DNA of 54,940 bases from Deltaproteobacteria bacterium (GTDB lineage Bacteria > Desulfobacterota > DSM-4660 > Desulfatiglandales > HGW-15). The stretch spans positions 1 through 54,940 of the forward strand of contig JAFGDF010000241.1 of the NCBI GenBank assembly GCA_016932235.1. Direction: 5' to 3'. Within the stretch, counting starts at the first letter, position 1. Every line of letters begins with the position of its first letter. Below, piece by piece: positions 7,620 to 15,544 of the stretch. The notes beneath the pieces are model-generated. The model was given only the letters and a program-made list of their open reading frames with translations, was not told the origin of the DNA and made no database searches. A program made the translations under genes and the position numbers.

Positions 7620-8873
7620 ATGGGAATGACAATAGCGGAGAAGATACTTGCTTCTCATTCCGGAAGGGAAAAGGTTTCTCCTGGAGAGTATGTATGGGCG
7701 GATATTGACGCTGCTGAGATTCCAAATGTCCTGATCGAAACATCACCGGTACACTGGCTCGAAAAGCTCGGTATTAATAAGTTATTCAATCCGGAACGCA
7801 TTTATATCAGAAATTCAAATCTTCCCACCAGCATCGGCTGGGCAGAGAACACGGCCTCCTTAAGGAAATTGGCCAAGAAGTATGGAATTAGCCACTGGTT
7901 TGAGTACGGTCGGAACGGAGTTATTCACCACGTAAACGCTGAGGCAGGCTGTGCCGCGCCTGGAGAATTGATTGTGATGGCCGACTCTCATACCACCACC
8001 TACGGTGCTTTCAACTGCGCCTCTACCGGTGTCCAGGTCGAGATTACCTATGTTCTGGCAACCGGGAAACTATGGTTCCGAGTCCCCGAGAGCATCAAGT
8101 TTCTGCTGGAAGGGGAAATGCCGGATATGTGTGTAGGCAAGGATGTCATTTTGAAGATTGCGGCTGATTACGGTACCGACGTGGCCATCTATAAGTCCGC
8201 TGAATTTCTGGGTCCGGCAGCGAGAGAGATGAGTATAGACAGCCGTTTCTCAATCGCCAATATGGGTGTTGAGATAGGCGCCAAATTCGCCCTCTTCGAG
8301 ACTGACGAGAAGACGCTTGCTTTCCTGAAGGGCAGGATAAATAGAAGATTTACCCCTGTTTCCCCTGACAAGGATGCCATATATGAAAAAGTTTACACCC
8401 TGGATGTTTCAGATCTGGAGCCTATGGTTGCCTGTCCTCATGATCCTTCCAATTCAAGACCTGTCGGCGAGGTGGCCGGTGTCCGGATCAACCAGGGCTT
8501 CATCGGATCCTGCACCAACGGAAGGCATGAGGACCTGGAGATGGCAGCCCGAATACTCCATGGGAAAAAGGTTCATCCTGATGTGAGACTGCTGATAAGC
8601 CCGGGCTCGATGGAGATATGGAGAGATGCTCTGGAAGCAGGATGGATAAAGACTTTTGTGGAAGCCGAAGCGCTGGTCCTTGATCCTTCATGTGCTCCCT
8701 GTTCAGGGATGGCATATACGACACTGGCGGATGGTGAAAGGTGCATCTCCACAACTAACAGGAATTTCCAGGGACGGATGGGAAGCCCTCACTCGGAGGT
8801 TTATCTGGCCAACAGCGCCACGGTAGCGGTTTCGGCTATCGCAGGAGAGATCACGGACCCCAGAAAGATTTGA
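7620..8873 (+). CDS. Aconitase/3-isopropylmalate dehydratase family, large subunit-like
   Basis: This 417-residue protein has the [4Fe-4S] hydro-lyase fold. Three cluster Cys are visible: GSCTNGR (C298) and SCAPC (C358, C361). ADSHT (121-125) and NRNFQGRMG are also conserved. AGGAGGG lies just before the ATG at 7620. With the small subunit 12 bp downstream it should form a LeuCD-like dehydratase. The usual Asp-His of the LeuC motif (MDHNVST in E. coli) is replaced: the region reads IRNSNLPT, giving Asn65-Ser66. The CHQ motif reads IHHV. No leucine or lysine pathway gene is nearby. I therefore doubt that it is a true LeuC; a related hydroxy-acid dehydratase is more likely. Confidence 0.82.
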   Translation: MGMTIAEKILASHSGREKVSPGEYVWADIDAAEIPNVLIETSPVHWLEKLGINKLFNPERIYIRNSNLPTSIGWAENTASLRKLAKKYGISHWFEYGRNGVIHHVNAEAGCAAPGELIVMADSHTTTYGAFNCASTGVQVEITYVLATGKLWFRVPESIKFLLEGEMPDMCVGKDVILKIAADYGTDVAIYKSAEFLGPAAREMSIDSRFSIANMGVEIGAKFALFETDEKTLAFLKGRINRRFTPVSPDKDAIYEKVYTLDVSDLEPMVACPHDPSNSRPVGEVAGVRINQGFIGSCTNGRHEDLEMAARILHGKKVHPDVRLLISPGSMEIWRDALEAGWIKTFVEAEALVLDPSCAPCSGMAYTTLADGERCISTTNRNFQGRMGSPHSEVYLANSATVAVSAIAGEITDPRKI

Positions 8874-8885
8874 GAGGTTTAGGCT

Positions 8886-9410
8886 ATGATGAGCGAATCA
8901 ATAAAGGGAAAGATTTGGAAATTCGGCGATAATATCAGCACGGATCTAATGATGCCCGCCTTTCTGATAGACAGGGACGCGGATATAAACAAAGAGGAAA
9001 GGGCAAGATACTGTATGTTTTCCAACCGGCCTGGCTGGGCGGCGCAGGTCAAACCTGAGGATATGATAGTTGCGGGAAAAAATTTCGGATGCGGTTCCAG
9101 CCGTCCCGCCGCGGCCCAGCTGAAAACACTGGGAATCTCGATAGTGGTGGCAGAGTCCATGTCCCGCATATTCTTCCGCAATGCAATTAATCTTGGTTTC
9201 CCTGTCCTGATCTGTAAGGGAATACTTAACGCTTTTAAGGAAGGGGATATGGCGGAAGTGGAAATGACTTCAGGAATCATAAAGAATCTGAGCACAGGAA
9301 AAAGTCTTCAGGGAGAAACTCTCCCCGCGGACAGTCCGCCAATGCAGGTATTAAGGGCGGGGGGAATATTGTCTCTGCTGGAAAAGAAATATCCGGTTAA
9401 ACCTTTATAA
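8886..9410 (+). CDS. Aconitase/3-isopropylmalate dehydratase family, small subunit-like
   Basis: This 174-residue protein has the swivelling small-subunit domain. Recognisable parts are GKIWKFGDNISTDLMMPAF at the start (in LeuD this loop binds substrate), the hallmark KNFGCGSSRPAAAQL (about 61-75), and the NAINLGFPVLIC strand. In LeuD the residue after GCGSSR is usually Glu-His; here it is Pro-Ala, in line with an altered substrate. It lies 12 bp after the large subunit gene. Its 3' end overlaps the convergent ispF gene by 14 bp. Confidence 0.85.
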   Translation: MMSESIKGKIWKFGDNISTDLMMPAFLIDRDADINKEERARYCMFSNRPGWAAQVKPEDMIVAGKNFGCGSSRPAAAQLKTLGISIVVAESMSRIFFRNAINLGFPVLICKGILNAFKEGDMAEVEMTSGIIKNLSTGKSLQGETLPADSPPMQVLRAGGILSLLEKKYPVKPL

Positions 9411-9873
9411 GACTCACCACCGCAAAGGCCTCAATACCTTCGCCGCGGCCGCAGAATCCCATCCCTTCACCGGTCGTTGCCTTGATACTGATCCGGTCGA
9501 TTCCGGTATCAATGGATGATGAGAGCTTTTGTTTCATGTCAGGGATATATTCTGCTATTTTGGGTCTTTCTGCTTTTATGGTGCTGTCGATGTTATTGAT
9601 GCGGTATTTCTCTCTTTTCATTATCTCCATGATCTTTTCAAGAAGCTTCAGGCTTTCCGAATCCTTAAAAGCCATATCATTATCAGGAAAATGGGCACCG
9701 ATGTCTCCCAGGGCAAGGGCGCCCAGTATGGCGTCAATAATCGCGTGAGTCAGGACATCCGCGTCGGAGTGGCCCAGAAGCCCGAGATGATAAGGTATCC
9801 TGACGCCGCCGAGGACCAGGTCACGGCCTTCCACAAGACGATGCGTGTCATATCCAAAACCTATTCGGAACAA
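9397..9873 (-). CDS. ispF: 2-C-methyl-D-erythritol 2,4-cyclodiphosphate synthase
   Basis: This 158-residue enzyme of the non-mevalonate isoprenoid (MEP) pathway converts CDP-methylerythritol 2-phosphate to the cyclic diphosphate. The metal ligands are in GFGYDTHRL (Asp9, His11), and HSDADVLTHAIIDAILGALALGD and GDIGAHFPD follow. The C-terminal KATTGEGMGFCGRGEG is characteristic. Length is typical. It stands alone, convergent with the LeuD-like gene, with no ispD neighbour. Confidence 0.97.
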   Translation of the reverse strand: MFRIGFGYDTHRLVEGRDLVLGGVRIPYHLGLLGHSDADVLTHAIIDAILGALALGDIGAHFPDNDMAFKDSESLKLLEKIMEIMKREKYRINNIDSTIKAERPKIAEYIPDMKQKLSSSIDTGIDRISIKATTGEGMGFCGRGEGIEAFAVVSLIKV

Positions 9874-9909
9874 GCGGCCTCCATCATGGGATTAGTAATC
9901 GTATTAAAC

Positions 9910-10092
9910 ACTCATGGCCCTCTGGGCCTCCACAATGCATGAAAATAGCACCATGTGGTCTAAGGGCCCCCCAGGCCATGGTCTTTAGACATAATTTTGC
10001 ATTATATACCGACATTGTTAGCATTTATTTTCGTACTAAAAACTCATGGCCTTTTGGGCTACCACGATGCATGAAAATAACAACCTATGGTC
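9910..10092. repeat. Pair of 51-bp direct repeats upstream of ispF
   Basis: Positions 9910-9960 and 10042-10092 share 42 of 51 bases (both start ACTCATGGCC and end TGGTC). Between them 9961-9994 holds a partly inverted copy (GGGCCCCCCAGGCCATGG) followed by TCTTTAGACATAA. That 13-mer recurs at 10342-10354, immediately beyond the terminal-inverted-repeat element. No coding sequence is present. Confidence 0.8.
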
Positions 10093-10096
10093 GCAG

Positions 10097-10343
10097 GATC
10101 GCGGTATAGGGAGCCCTTTTAACGGCGAAGACCCGGGTAGCAAATTAATAGCGTAAGGTGCATGCCAAGCCTCCGGCTCGGAGAGCCTACGCCTCGGAGA
10201 GCGGGCGGAATCCTCCTCGGTTGTTCAACCTTAATCTGGCCCTGACGACGACTGAGATGGTTTGACGCCCGCCTCGTAAGGCAGTATGCTTCAAACTTGC
10301 CAGGAACGAGTTCGCTCGTAAAAGGGCTCCCTATACCGCGATC
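10097..10343. mobile_element. Terminal-inverted-repeat (MITE-like) element, copy A
   Basis: This 247-bp noncoding element has ends 10097-10120 and 10320-10343 that are perfect 24-bp inverted repeats with the core TATAGGGAGCCC. A second copy lies inverted at 24809-25055. Both share an identical 48-bp internal block (10164-10211 here) containing GGCTCGGAGAGCC-type hairpins. Similarity to copy B may extend left to 10093 (GCAGG). No transposase is encoded, so it would be a non-autonomous element. Family unknown to me. Confidence 0.8.
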
Positions 10344-10401
10344 TTTAGACATAACGCTGAATTTCATGCAGATATATATAAACTCATTTTCATGTTAAAT
10401 A

Positions 10402-10629
10402 TCAATGACATGTACTGCAGGAGCCCCCTGAGCATGATGAACAGGATGAAGATCCTGCTGAGGAAGGAGAACCCGAATAGCCGCCCGCATTCTTGTGACT
10501 GCATTTTGAAAGCTGACGTTTTACCTTCCTCGTATTGCATTCCGGGCAGGAAACAATATCCGAGTTCCCGAATACGAGGTATTCAAACTCATTATTGCAT
10601 TTCATGCACCTGTATTCATAAATGGGCAT
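10402..10629 (-). CDS. FmdB-family zinc ribbon protein
   Basis: This 75-residue protein has the family start MPIYEYRC and two zinc knuckles, Cys8-x2-Cys11 and Cys28-x2-Cys31. A low-complexity Ser/Gly/Cys tail follows. AAAGGAGGT precedes the ATG. Members are putative regulatory zinc-binding proteins; the precise role is unsettled. It is the distal member of a minus-strand set after selA, gmhA and the unassigned gene. Confidence 0.9.
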   Translation of the reverse strand: MPIYEYRCMKCNNEFEYLVFGNSDIVSCPECNTRKVKRQLSKCSHKNAGGYSGSPSSAGSSSCSSCSGGSCSTCH

Positions 10630-10653
10630 GTGATGTAACCTCCTTTTTTCTTT

Positions 10654-11604
10654 TTATTCTGATTCAAGCCTTTCAATGACCGCCGCGGCCAGCAGCGGAA
10701 ACATGATTTCATGATGTCCGGTCAGGGAGTATCCTTCTCCGCCTTCAAGCGTCGGCCGGGAAACCACGTTGGTCATCGGCCGGTAGCTTTGTATAAAATC
10801 CATGTTGATGGTGGTAAATCTCTTGATATCATGACCCAGATTCCTTACGAGCGTCACGGCTTTAAGGAACACCTCAGGGAGAATAACAGCGGAACCGAGG
10901 TTTATGAACACGCCTTCTTCAAGGTTTGCCACGCATTCGGCAAAAATTCTGAAATCAAAATGGGATGTTTTGCCGATTGATGCCCCATCTGCCTTTGGAT
11001 GAAAATGAATGATATCCGTCCCTATCGCGACGTGAACCGTAACAGGAATATCCAGGTTATATGCCCTTGAGAGGATGCTTATATCCCTGAATGGACAATC
11101 TTTTTCAACAAGCATTTCTCCTACTGATTTTCCCAGACCGTATCCTTTCGCCGCTCCCCTGATAATGGCCTCATTCAGGAAACTGCCGGTCTCTTCAGCC
11201 ATGCCAAAACTTCCGTCTCCTAACCTGGCGGAGACATCTTCGGATGTGTGCCCCGCCAGTGCCAGCTCAAAATCATGGATTATCCCCGCGCCATTGAGGG
11301 CCAGGCATTTTATGATACCCCGCTCCATGAGATCAATTATTATCGGATTAAGGCCGACCTTTATAACGTGAGCACCCATTGCCAAAATAATCATTTTTCT
11401 TGATTTTGCAGCCCTGACGATATTGTCAACGATTTTTTTTATGTCTCTGGCCGCCAGGATATCGGGAAGAGAGTTGAGCCATCCGGTCATGTCTCCGCCT
11501 GATTTCCAGGTTTTCGCAAAATCATCTTTTTTCACTTTGCTGGATCTATCCTTCAAAGGATAAGTTTTAACATTTTTCAGCGAAATGCATTTTTGCTCCG
11601 ACAT
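10654..11604 (-). CDS. Conserved protein of unknown function
   Basis: This is a 316-residue soluble protein. Gly-rich segments suggest a nucleotide-binding alpha/beta core: MGAHVIKVGLNP (about 76-87), ALNGAGIIHDFELA (about 101-114), GLGKSVGEML, and INLGSAVILPEVFL near residue 234-247. A His-rich segment, IIHFHPKADG, and the C-terminal SRPTLEGGEGYSLTGHHE could bind a ligand or metal. The layout loosely recalls NAD-binding deoxyhypusine-synthase-like folds, but I would not assign that. GAGGAA precedes the ATG. It lies 26 bp downstream of gmhA and is probably co-transcribed with selA-gmhA. Confidence 0.75.
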   Translation of the reverse strand: MSEQKCISLKNVKTYPLKDRSSKVKKDDFAKTWKSGGDMTGWLNSLPDILAARDIKKIVDNIVRAAKSRKMIILAMGAHVIKVGLNPIIIDLMERGIIKCLALNGAGIIHDFELALAGHTSEDVSARLGDGSFGMAEETGSFLNEAIIRGAAKGYGLGKSVGEMLVEKDCPFRDISILSRAYNLDIPVTVHVAIGTDIIHFHPKADGASIGKTSHFDFRIFAECVANLEEGVFINLGSAVILPEVFLKAVTLVRNLGHDIKRFTTINMDFIQSYRPMTNVVSRPTLEGGEGYSLTGHHEIMFPLLAAAVIERLESE

Positions 11605-11630
11605 CTTACATTCCTCTTTGAAGCAGGTTA

Positions 11631-12230
11631 TCAGACCGCAATGTAATCCTCAGGAAGTCCCTGTTGAAACAGGATGTAATCCACCAGCTGGCAGATAAGA
11701 TGGCTTGCAAAGATATGACATTCCTGTATCCTTGCCGTAGCCTCACTTTTAACTATCAAGGTGGAATCTGCCAGCCCCTTGGCTTTTCCTCCATCTCCTC
11801 CGGTTAGAGCTATAGTGTATATTTCATTATCTTTTGCCGTTTTAATCGCGGATACTATATTCGGTGAATTTCCACTGGTGCTTATCAGCAACAGTATATC
11901 CCCTTCAATTCCTATGGCCTTAATCTGTTTGGCAAAAATATCGTCAAAAGTGTAATCGTTTCCAATACTTGTTATTACGGACGTGTCTGTTGTAAGGGCT
12001 ATGGCAGGGAGAGGGGGGCGCTCCAGGACAAAACGGTTTACGAATTCCGCGGCGATGTGCTGCGCGTCAGCCGCGCTACCCCCGTTACCGCAGATCATAA
12101 GTTTCCTGTCGTTCGTGAAAGCGAGAACTATTTTTTCGGCAATCGTGATGATATTCGCGCTGTTCTCCTTAATAAACCGTTCTTTTGTCTTCAGGCTATC
12201 TTTAAGTGCCTTTTCGATTAATTTTTTCAA
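11631..12230 (-). CDS. gmhA: D-sedoheptulose-7-phosphate isomerase
   Basis: This 199-residue SIS-domain enzyme converts sedoheptulose 7-phosphate to D-glycero-D-manno-heptose 7-phosphate for LPS core heptose. Visible motifs are MICGNGGSAADAQHIAAEFV (about 45-64) and STSGNSPN (about 116-123). The C-terminal metal/His region QECHIFASHLICQLVD is also present. Translation appears to start at a TTG (12230) with GAGG 8 bp upstream. It follows selA by 13 bp. Other SIS isomerases are possible, but length and motifs fit GmhA. Confidence 0.88.
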   Translation of the reverse strand: MKKLIEKALKDSLKTKERFIKENSANIITIAEKIVLAFTNDRKLMICGNGGSAADAQHIAAEFVNRFVLERPPLPAIALTTDTSVITSIGNDYTFDDIFAKQIKAIGIEGDILLLISTSGNSPNIVSAIKTAKDNEIYTIALTGGDGGKAKGLADSTLIVKSEATARIQECHIFASHLICQLVDYILFQQGLPEDYIAV

Positions 12231-12243
12231 GAGAATACCTCAT

Positions 12244-13656
12244 TCATGGATTAACTGAAAGATCTCGTATCGCCCGGGCGACGACCTTAAACTCCCCATT
12301 CCGGATAGTCCTCATGTCCATCATGACATTTCCATCTTCAACCCTGACTATGATTGGAGGATCATAAGCCCTGAGCCACTCTTCGATTCGTTTTGCAGAC
12401 ATTTTATGAGGGATCAGGCGAAGGATCCTGGTGGGCAGTTCACAAAGAGGAAGAGCACCACCGCCCACCTTCGACTTTCCATCAACAAGATCCATTCGAA
12501 AATTACGATCGTCACATTTTCCTATTGTCCTGATAAACCTCCGAGCTATTGTCCTCAGGTTTTTGTAAGGCCGGCATATCATTTCAAGGGTCGGGATCAT
12601 ATTCATCGCGTCCTTTTCATCTCTGTAAATATCAAGTGTTTCTTCGAGGGCAAGAAGGGTCAGCTTGTCTATTCTTAACGCCCTGTTCAATGGATTTCCT
12701 TTTATAGATTCGATAAGATCTTTTCTTCCCAGGATTATTCCCGCCTGAGGCCCTCCGAGTAGTTTGTCACCACTGAATGTAACAAGATCTGCGCCCTGTT
12801 CCAGGACCTCCTGAACCGTTGGTTCCTTGGTAACTCCATATTTGGACAGGTCAACAAGACACCCGCTGCCCAGGTCTTCCATTACAGGGATACCGTATTT
12901 TTTCCCTATTTTGGCGAGGTCAGGTGTTCCGACATCCTCGGTGAATCCGATCAGTTGAAAATTACTCTTGTGCACCTTTAGGAGCAGGGCCGTCTCGGGT
13001 CCGATCGCTTCCAGATAGTCTTTTTCATGGGTTTTGTTAGTTGTCCCAACCTCGACCATCCTGGCGCCGCTTTTTTTCATAACATCAGGGATTCGGAAAG
13101 ACCCGCCTATCTCAACAAGCTGCCCGCGAGAAACGATAACTTCTCTTCCCCTGGCAAGGGTTTCCAGGCAGATAAGAACCGCTGCCGCGTTGTTGTTGAC
13201 GACCATTGCGGACTCTGCAGATGTGAGCTCCTTAAGGATCCCCTCAACATGAATATATCTGCTGCCTCTTTTCCCTTTTTTCAGATCATATTCGAGATTG
13301 CTGTATCCGCCGCTCAATGGACCGAATTTTTGAATTACCCTTTTGGCTAGGATGGATCTTCCGAGATTGGTATGGATTACCACTCCGGTCGCGTTTATGA
13401 CAGGACGAAGGCTTGGCAAGGAGAGATCCTTCACTTTTTTAACAACAAGGCCGGAGACATGATCGGCCTCCAGCTCGGCAGCATCAATAAGATCCAGGCT
13501 TATTATCCTGTTACGAATTTCCTCCAGAACCAAATTGATGCCCCTCAGGATCAGATTGCGCGGATGAACGGATGATATCCGTTCTATCGCAGGGTTCATT
13601 AATAGCCTGTCGACCCCAGGGATAAGCCGCAGCATTTCATTGGCGGTATCACCCAT
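12244..13656 (-). CDS. selA: L-seryl-tRNA(Sec) selenium transferase
   Basis: This 470-residue PLP enzyme converts seryl-tRNA(Sec) to selenocysteinyl-tRNA(Sec) with selenophosphate. Visible are NATGVVIHTNLGRS (about 88-101), AVNNNAAAV-like residues around 155, and the PLP lysine in SGDKLLGGPQAG (Lys298). GGGGGGA precedes the ATG. Its presence shows that the organism makes selenoproteins; selB, selC and selD are not in the window. It probably heads the selA-gmhA-unknown-fmdB set. Confidence 0.96.
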   Translation of the reverse strand: MGDTANEMLRLIPGVDRLLMNPAIERISSVHPRNLILRGINLVLEEIRNRIISLDLIDAAELEADHVSGLVVKKVKDLSLPSLRPVINATGVVIHTNLGRSILAKRVIQKFGPLSGGYSNLEYDLKKGKRGSRYIHVEGILKELTSAESAMVVNNNAAAVLICLETLARGREVIVSRGQLVEIGGSFRIPDVMKKSGARMVEVGTTNKTHEKDYLEAIGPETALLLKVHKSNFQLIGFTEDVGTPDLAKIGKKYGIPVMEDLGSGCLVDLSKYGVTKEPTVQEVLEQGADLVTFSGDKLLGGPQAGIILGRKDLIESIKGNPLNRALRIDKLTLLALEETLDIYRDEKDAMNMIPTLEMICRPYKNLRTIARRFIRTIGKCDDRNFRMDLVDGKSKVGGGALPLCELPTRILRLIPHKMSAKRIEEWLRAYDPPIIVRVEDGNVMMDMRTIRNGEFKVVARAIRDLSVNP

Positions 13657-13744
13657 GACTATCCCCCCGTATAAAATTTATCAAAAATCAGTAACTTTTT
13701 GTTGCAAATTCTACAAAGCGTGATAAAAATAATATCAGATTTAT

Positions 13745-13821
13745 GGTGGGTGTAGCTCAGCTGGCAGAGCACTGGGTTGTGGCCCCAGCGGTCGAGGGTT
13801 CAAATCCCTTCACTCACCCCA
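13745..13821 (+). tRNA. tRNA-His (GTG anticodon)
   Basis: The cloverleaf has acceptor stem GTGGGTG/CACTCAC with one G-U pair, the D-arm AGCTCAGCTGGCAGAGC and anticodon stem CTGGG/CCCAG around loop TTGTGGC. The T-arm contains GGTTCAAATCC. The His-specific extra G at -1 (13745) faces C73, and CCA is encoded (13819-13821). Confidence 0.97.
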
Positions 13822-13839
13822 TAAAAAGACAAATAAATC

Positions 13840-13863
13840 AGGGAGATAAGGGCTCCCTTTTTT
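13840..13863 (+). terminator. Intrinsic terminator after tRNA-His
   Basis: AGGGAG (13840-13845) pairs with CTCCCT (13853-13858) around a 7-nt loop, followed by a run of T. Confidence 0.8.
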
Positions 13864-14290
13864 ATTTCCAGTTTTCTTATTAATAGTATTCCGGACGGGT
13901 TATACAACAGTACCTGAATAACCCTCAAGACGATTCATGTCATTATTAATCTCTACTATATCAATACTATTATAACTGTCAAATATTTCCATCAGAATGT
14001 CGGCCTTGCATTGACTCTCCCTGCAGCGAACTGCAGGGAATCACCCAGATGATAAGGAAATTTATCATTTTGATACGCTCGCTAACCTCTCAGCAAGACT
14101 TATCGACGAGCTCAAGTCAAGTCGCTACGGGGAATGAACTCGCTCTGCATTTTCAATTCACATATACCAAGGTGCCGGGAGACTTTCGGACAAAGTCCGA
14201 CAGTCTCCCGGAGCATATCTATAGTAGATAATCTTGTCTTTATTAGGGACGGAGTCACTTTCATGAGCAAATATTCCGAAAAGGCGTGAA
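13864..14290. other. Intergenic region with two palindromes, no gene
   Basis: No coding sequence recognised. A 9-bp perfect hairpin lies at 14018-14039 (TCCCTGCAG, loop CGAA). A 37-bp palindrome of the TCGGACAAAGTCCGA family lies at 14175-14211. Confidence 0.6.
14175..14211. repeat. Dispersed palindrome, core TCGGACAAAGTCCGA (copy 1)
   Basis: Outer arms CCGGGAGACT and AGTCTCCCGG enclose the core CGGACAAAGTCCG. Three relatives lie at 29926-29958, 30127-30157 and 31158-31198. The core is constant while the outer arms differ but keep complementarity. Confidence 0.8.
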
Positions 14291-15544
14291 ATGTCAAAGA
14301 CTCCCGGAAAAAGGCCGTTCCATGGTTGGAGAGTGCTCATGGCCCTGTTTATCGTCGGAGCAACAGGCCCAATGGCGAGATACAGCATAACTGCTTTTTT
14401 CCCCGCCATCTCATCGGAACTCCAGTGGTCGCATTCACAAATCGGCCTGTCTCAAAGCATCAGCCTCTGGGCTTATTCATTTTTTTCTCTTTTCACCGGC
14501 TGGATGGTGGACCGGCTGGGCAGCCGTAAGACCATATTCATGGGAGGATTATGGTGCCTCGCAGGCTGGCTTCTGCTTTCCACGGTGACATCGTTACGGC
14601 AGCTTTATTTCTACTATGGCATTATCATGGCGATGGCTATGGCAAGCACTCATCTGGTGCCCACTCAGGCTACGGCCCGCAAATGGTTCATCAAACGGGC
14701 TGGTATAGCCGGCGGGATTATCGGATCGGCATTCGCTGTCGGCAACGCTATCTTCGTCCCGTTCATAACCTCCATGTCCAGTGCTTACGGCTGGCGCAGC
14801 GTGAGCATAGGCTGTGCGTTCATTTTCAGCATTCCCATACTGTTGCTGGCCTTTTTTCTTATCCGCAATACGCCGGAGTCTGTGGGACAACTACCGGACG
14901 GCGCCAAATTTCCATTGAAAATTAAAGGTTCCCCTGAAAGCATTGAAATTAACTGGAGCGTGAGAGATGCCCTAAAGACACCCCAGTTGTGGCTGCTTTT
15001 CGTTTCTTACGGGGTGACCGGCATTGTAATCAACGCCCTGCAGGCGCACTTGGTCATCTGGGGAGTGGAACTGGGGAGCACCGCCGCCGTTGCCGGTGTG
15101 TTGGTGACACTTTTTAATGGACCATCTATTGTCGCCAGGATTGGAGGAGGCTGGCTGGCTGATAAGTTTGGTAAATCGAAAATATTAGTTCTGGGCGCTG
15201 CCCTCTCTCTGTTAGTAATATTGCTGGCATGGTTCGGGATAAATACTGAAAACGAACTCTTTATCTTTGCGCCAATACTCGGTATCGGCACAAGCCTGTC
15301 CAATACCCTGTTCGCGCCTTATATCGGCGACCTTTTCGGGAGGATAAACGTGGGCTCCCTGTTCGCCATACTTACACTTGGATGGGGTCTGGTCGGCGGA
15401 TTTGGACCGATAATCTGGGGCATCATTTTCGATAACACCGGCAGTTACGGTGGGGCCCTGTTGATTTCCGCGGTTTGCTGTGCCATTGCCCTTGCCGCCC
15501 AGCTCTTAATACGGCCGCCGCGTCTGAAACAGGTAAAGAAGTAA
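14291..15544 (+). CDS. MFS transporter, oxalate/formate- or monocarboxylate-transporter-like
   Basis: This 417-residue protein has about 12 hydrophobic helices. The N-terminal GWRVLMALF segment, the loop 2-3 motif GWMVDRLGSRK (about 76-86) and the ARKWF motif of the central loop (near residue 135) are typical of OxlT/MCT-like MFS carriers. These usually move small organic anions across the inner membrane. The start ATG has a weak upstream AAGGCG. It is isolated, with repeats on both sides, so the substrate cannot be guessed from context. Confidence 0.85.
   Translation: MSKTPGKRPFHGWRVLMALFIVGATGPMARYSITAFFPAISSELQWSHSQIGLSQSISLWAYSFFSLFTGWMVDRLGSRKTIFMGGLWCLAGWLLLSTVTSLRQLYFYYGIIMAMAMASTHLVPTQATARKWFIKRAGIAGGIIGSAFAVGNAIFVPFITSMSSAYGWRSVSIGCAFIFSIPILLLAFFLIRNTPESVGQLPDGAKFPLKIKGSPESIEINWSVRDALKTPQLWLLFVSYGVTGIVINALQAHLVIWGVELGSTAAVAGVLVTLFNGPSIVARIGGGWLADKFGKSKILVLGAALSLLVILLAWFGINTENELFIFAPILGIGTSLSNTLFAPYIGDLFGRINVGSLFAILTLGWGLVGGFGPIIWGIIFDNTGSYGGALLISAVCCAIALAAQLLIRPPRLKQVKK

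Noticed and set aside
9910..10092. CRISPR-like repeat pair
   Set aside because: Only two imperfect 51-bp direct repeats with an 81-bp interval that itself contains an inverted copy; no array and no cas genes.
10119..10367. 82-codon frame on the minus strand inside element copy A
   Set aside because: It runs across the terminal inverted repeat and through hairpin sequence; copy B does not keep the frame, so it is not a gene.
12244..13656. Selenoprotein gene with in-frame TGA near selA
   Set aside because: Presence of selA prompted the search, but no recognised gene in the window is interrupted by a TGA at a conserved Cys or Sec position.
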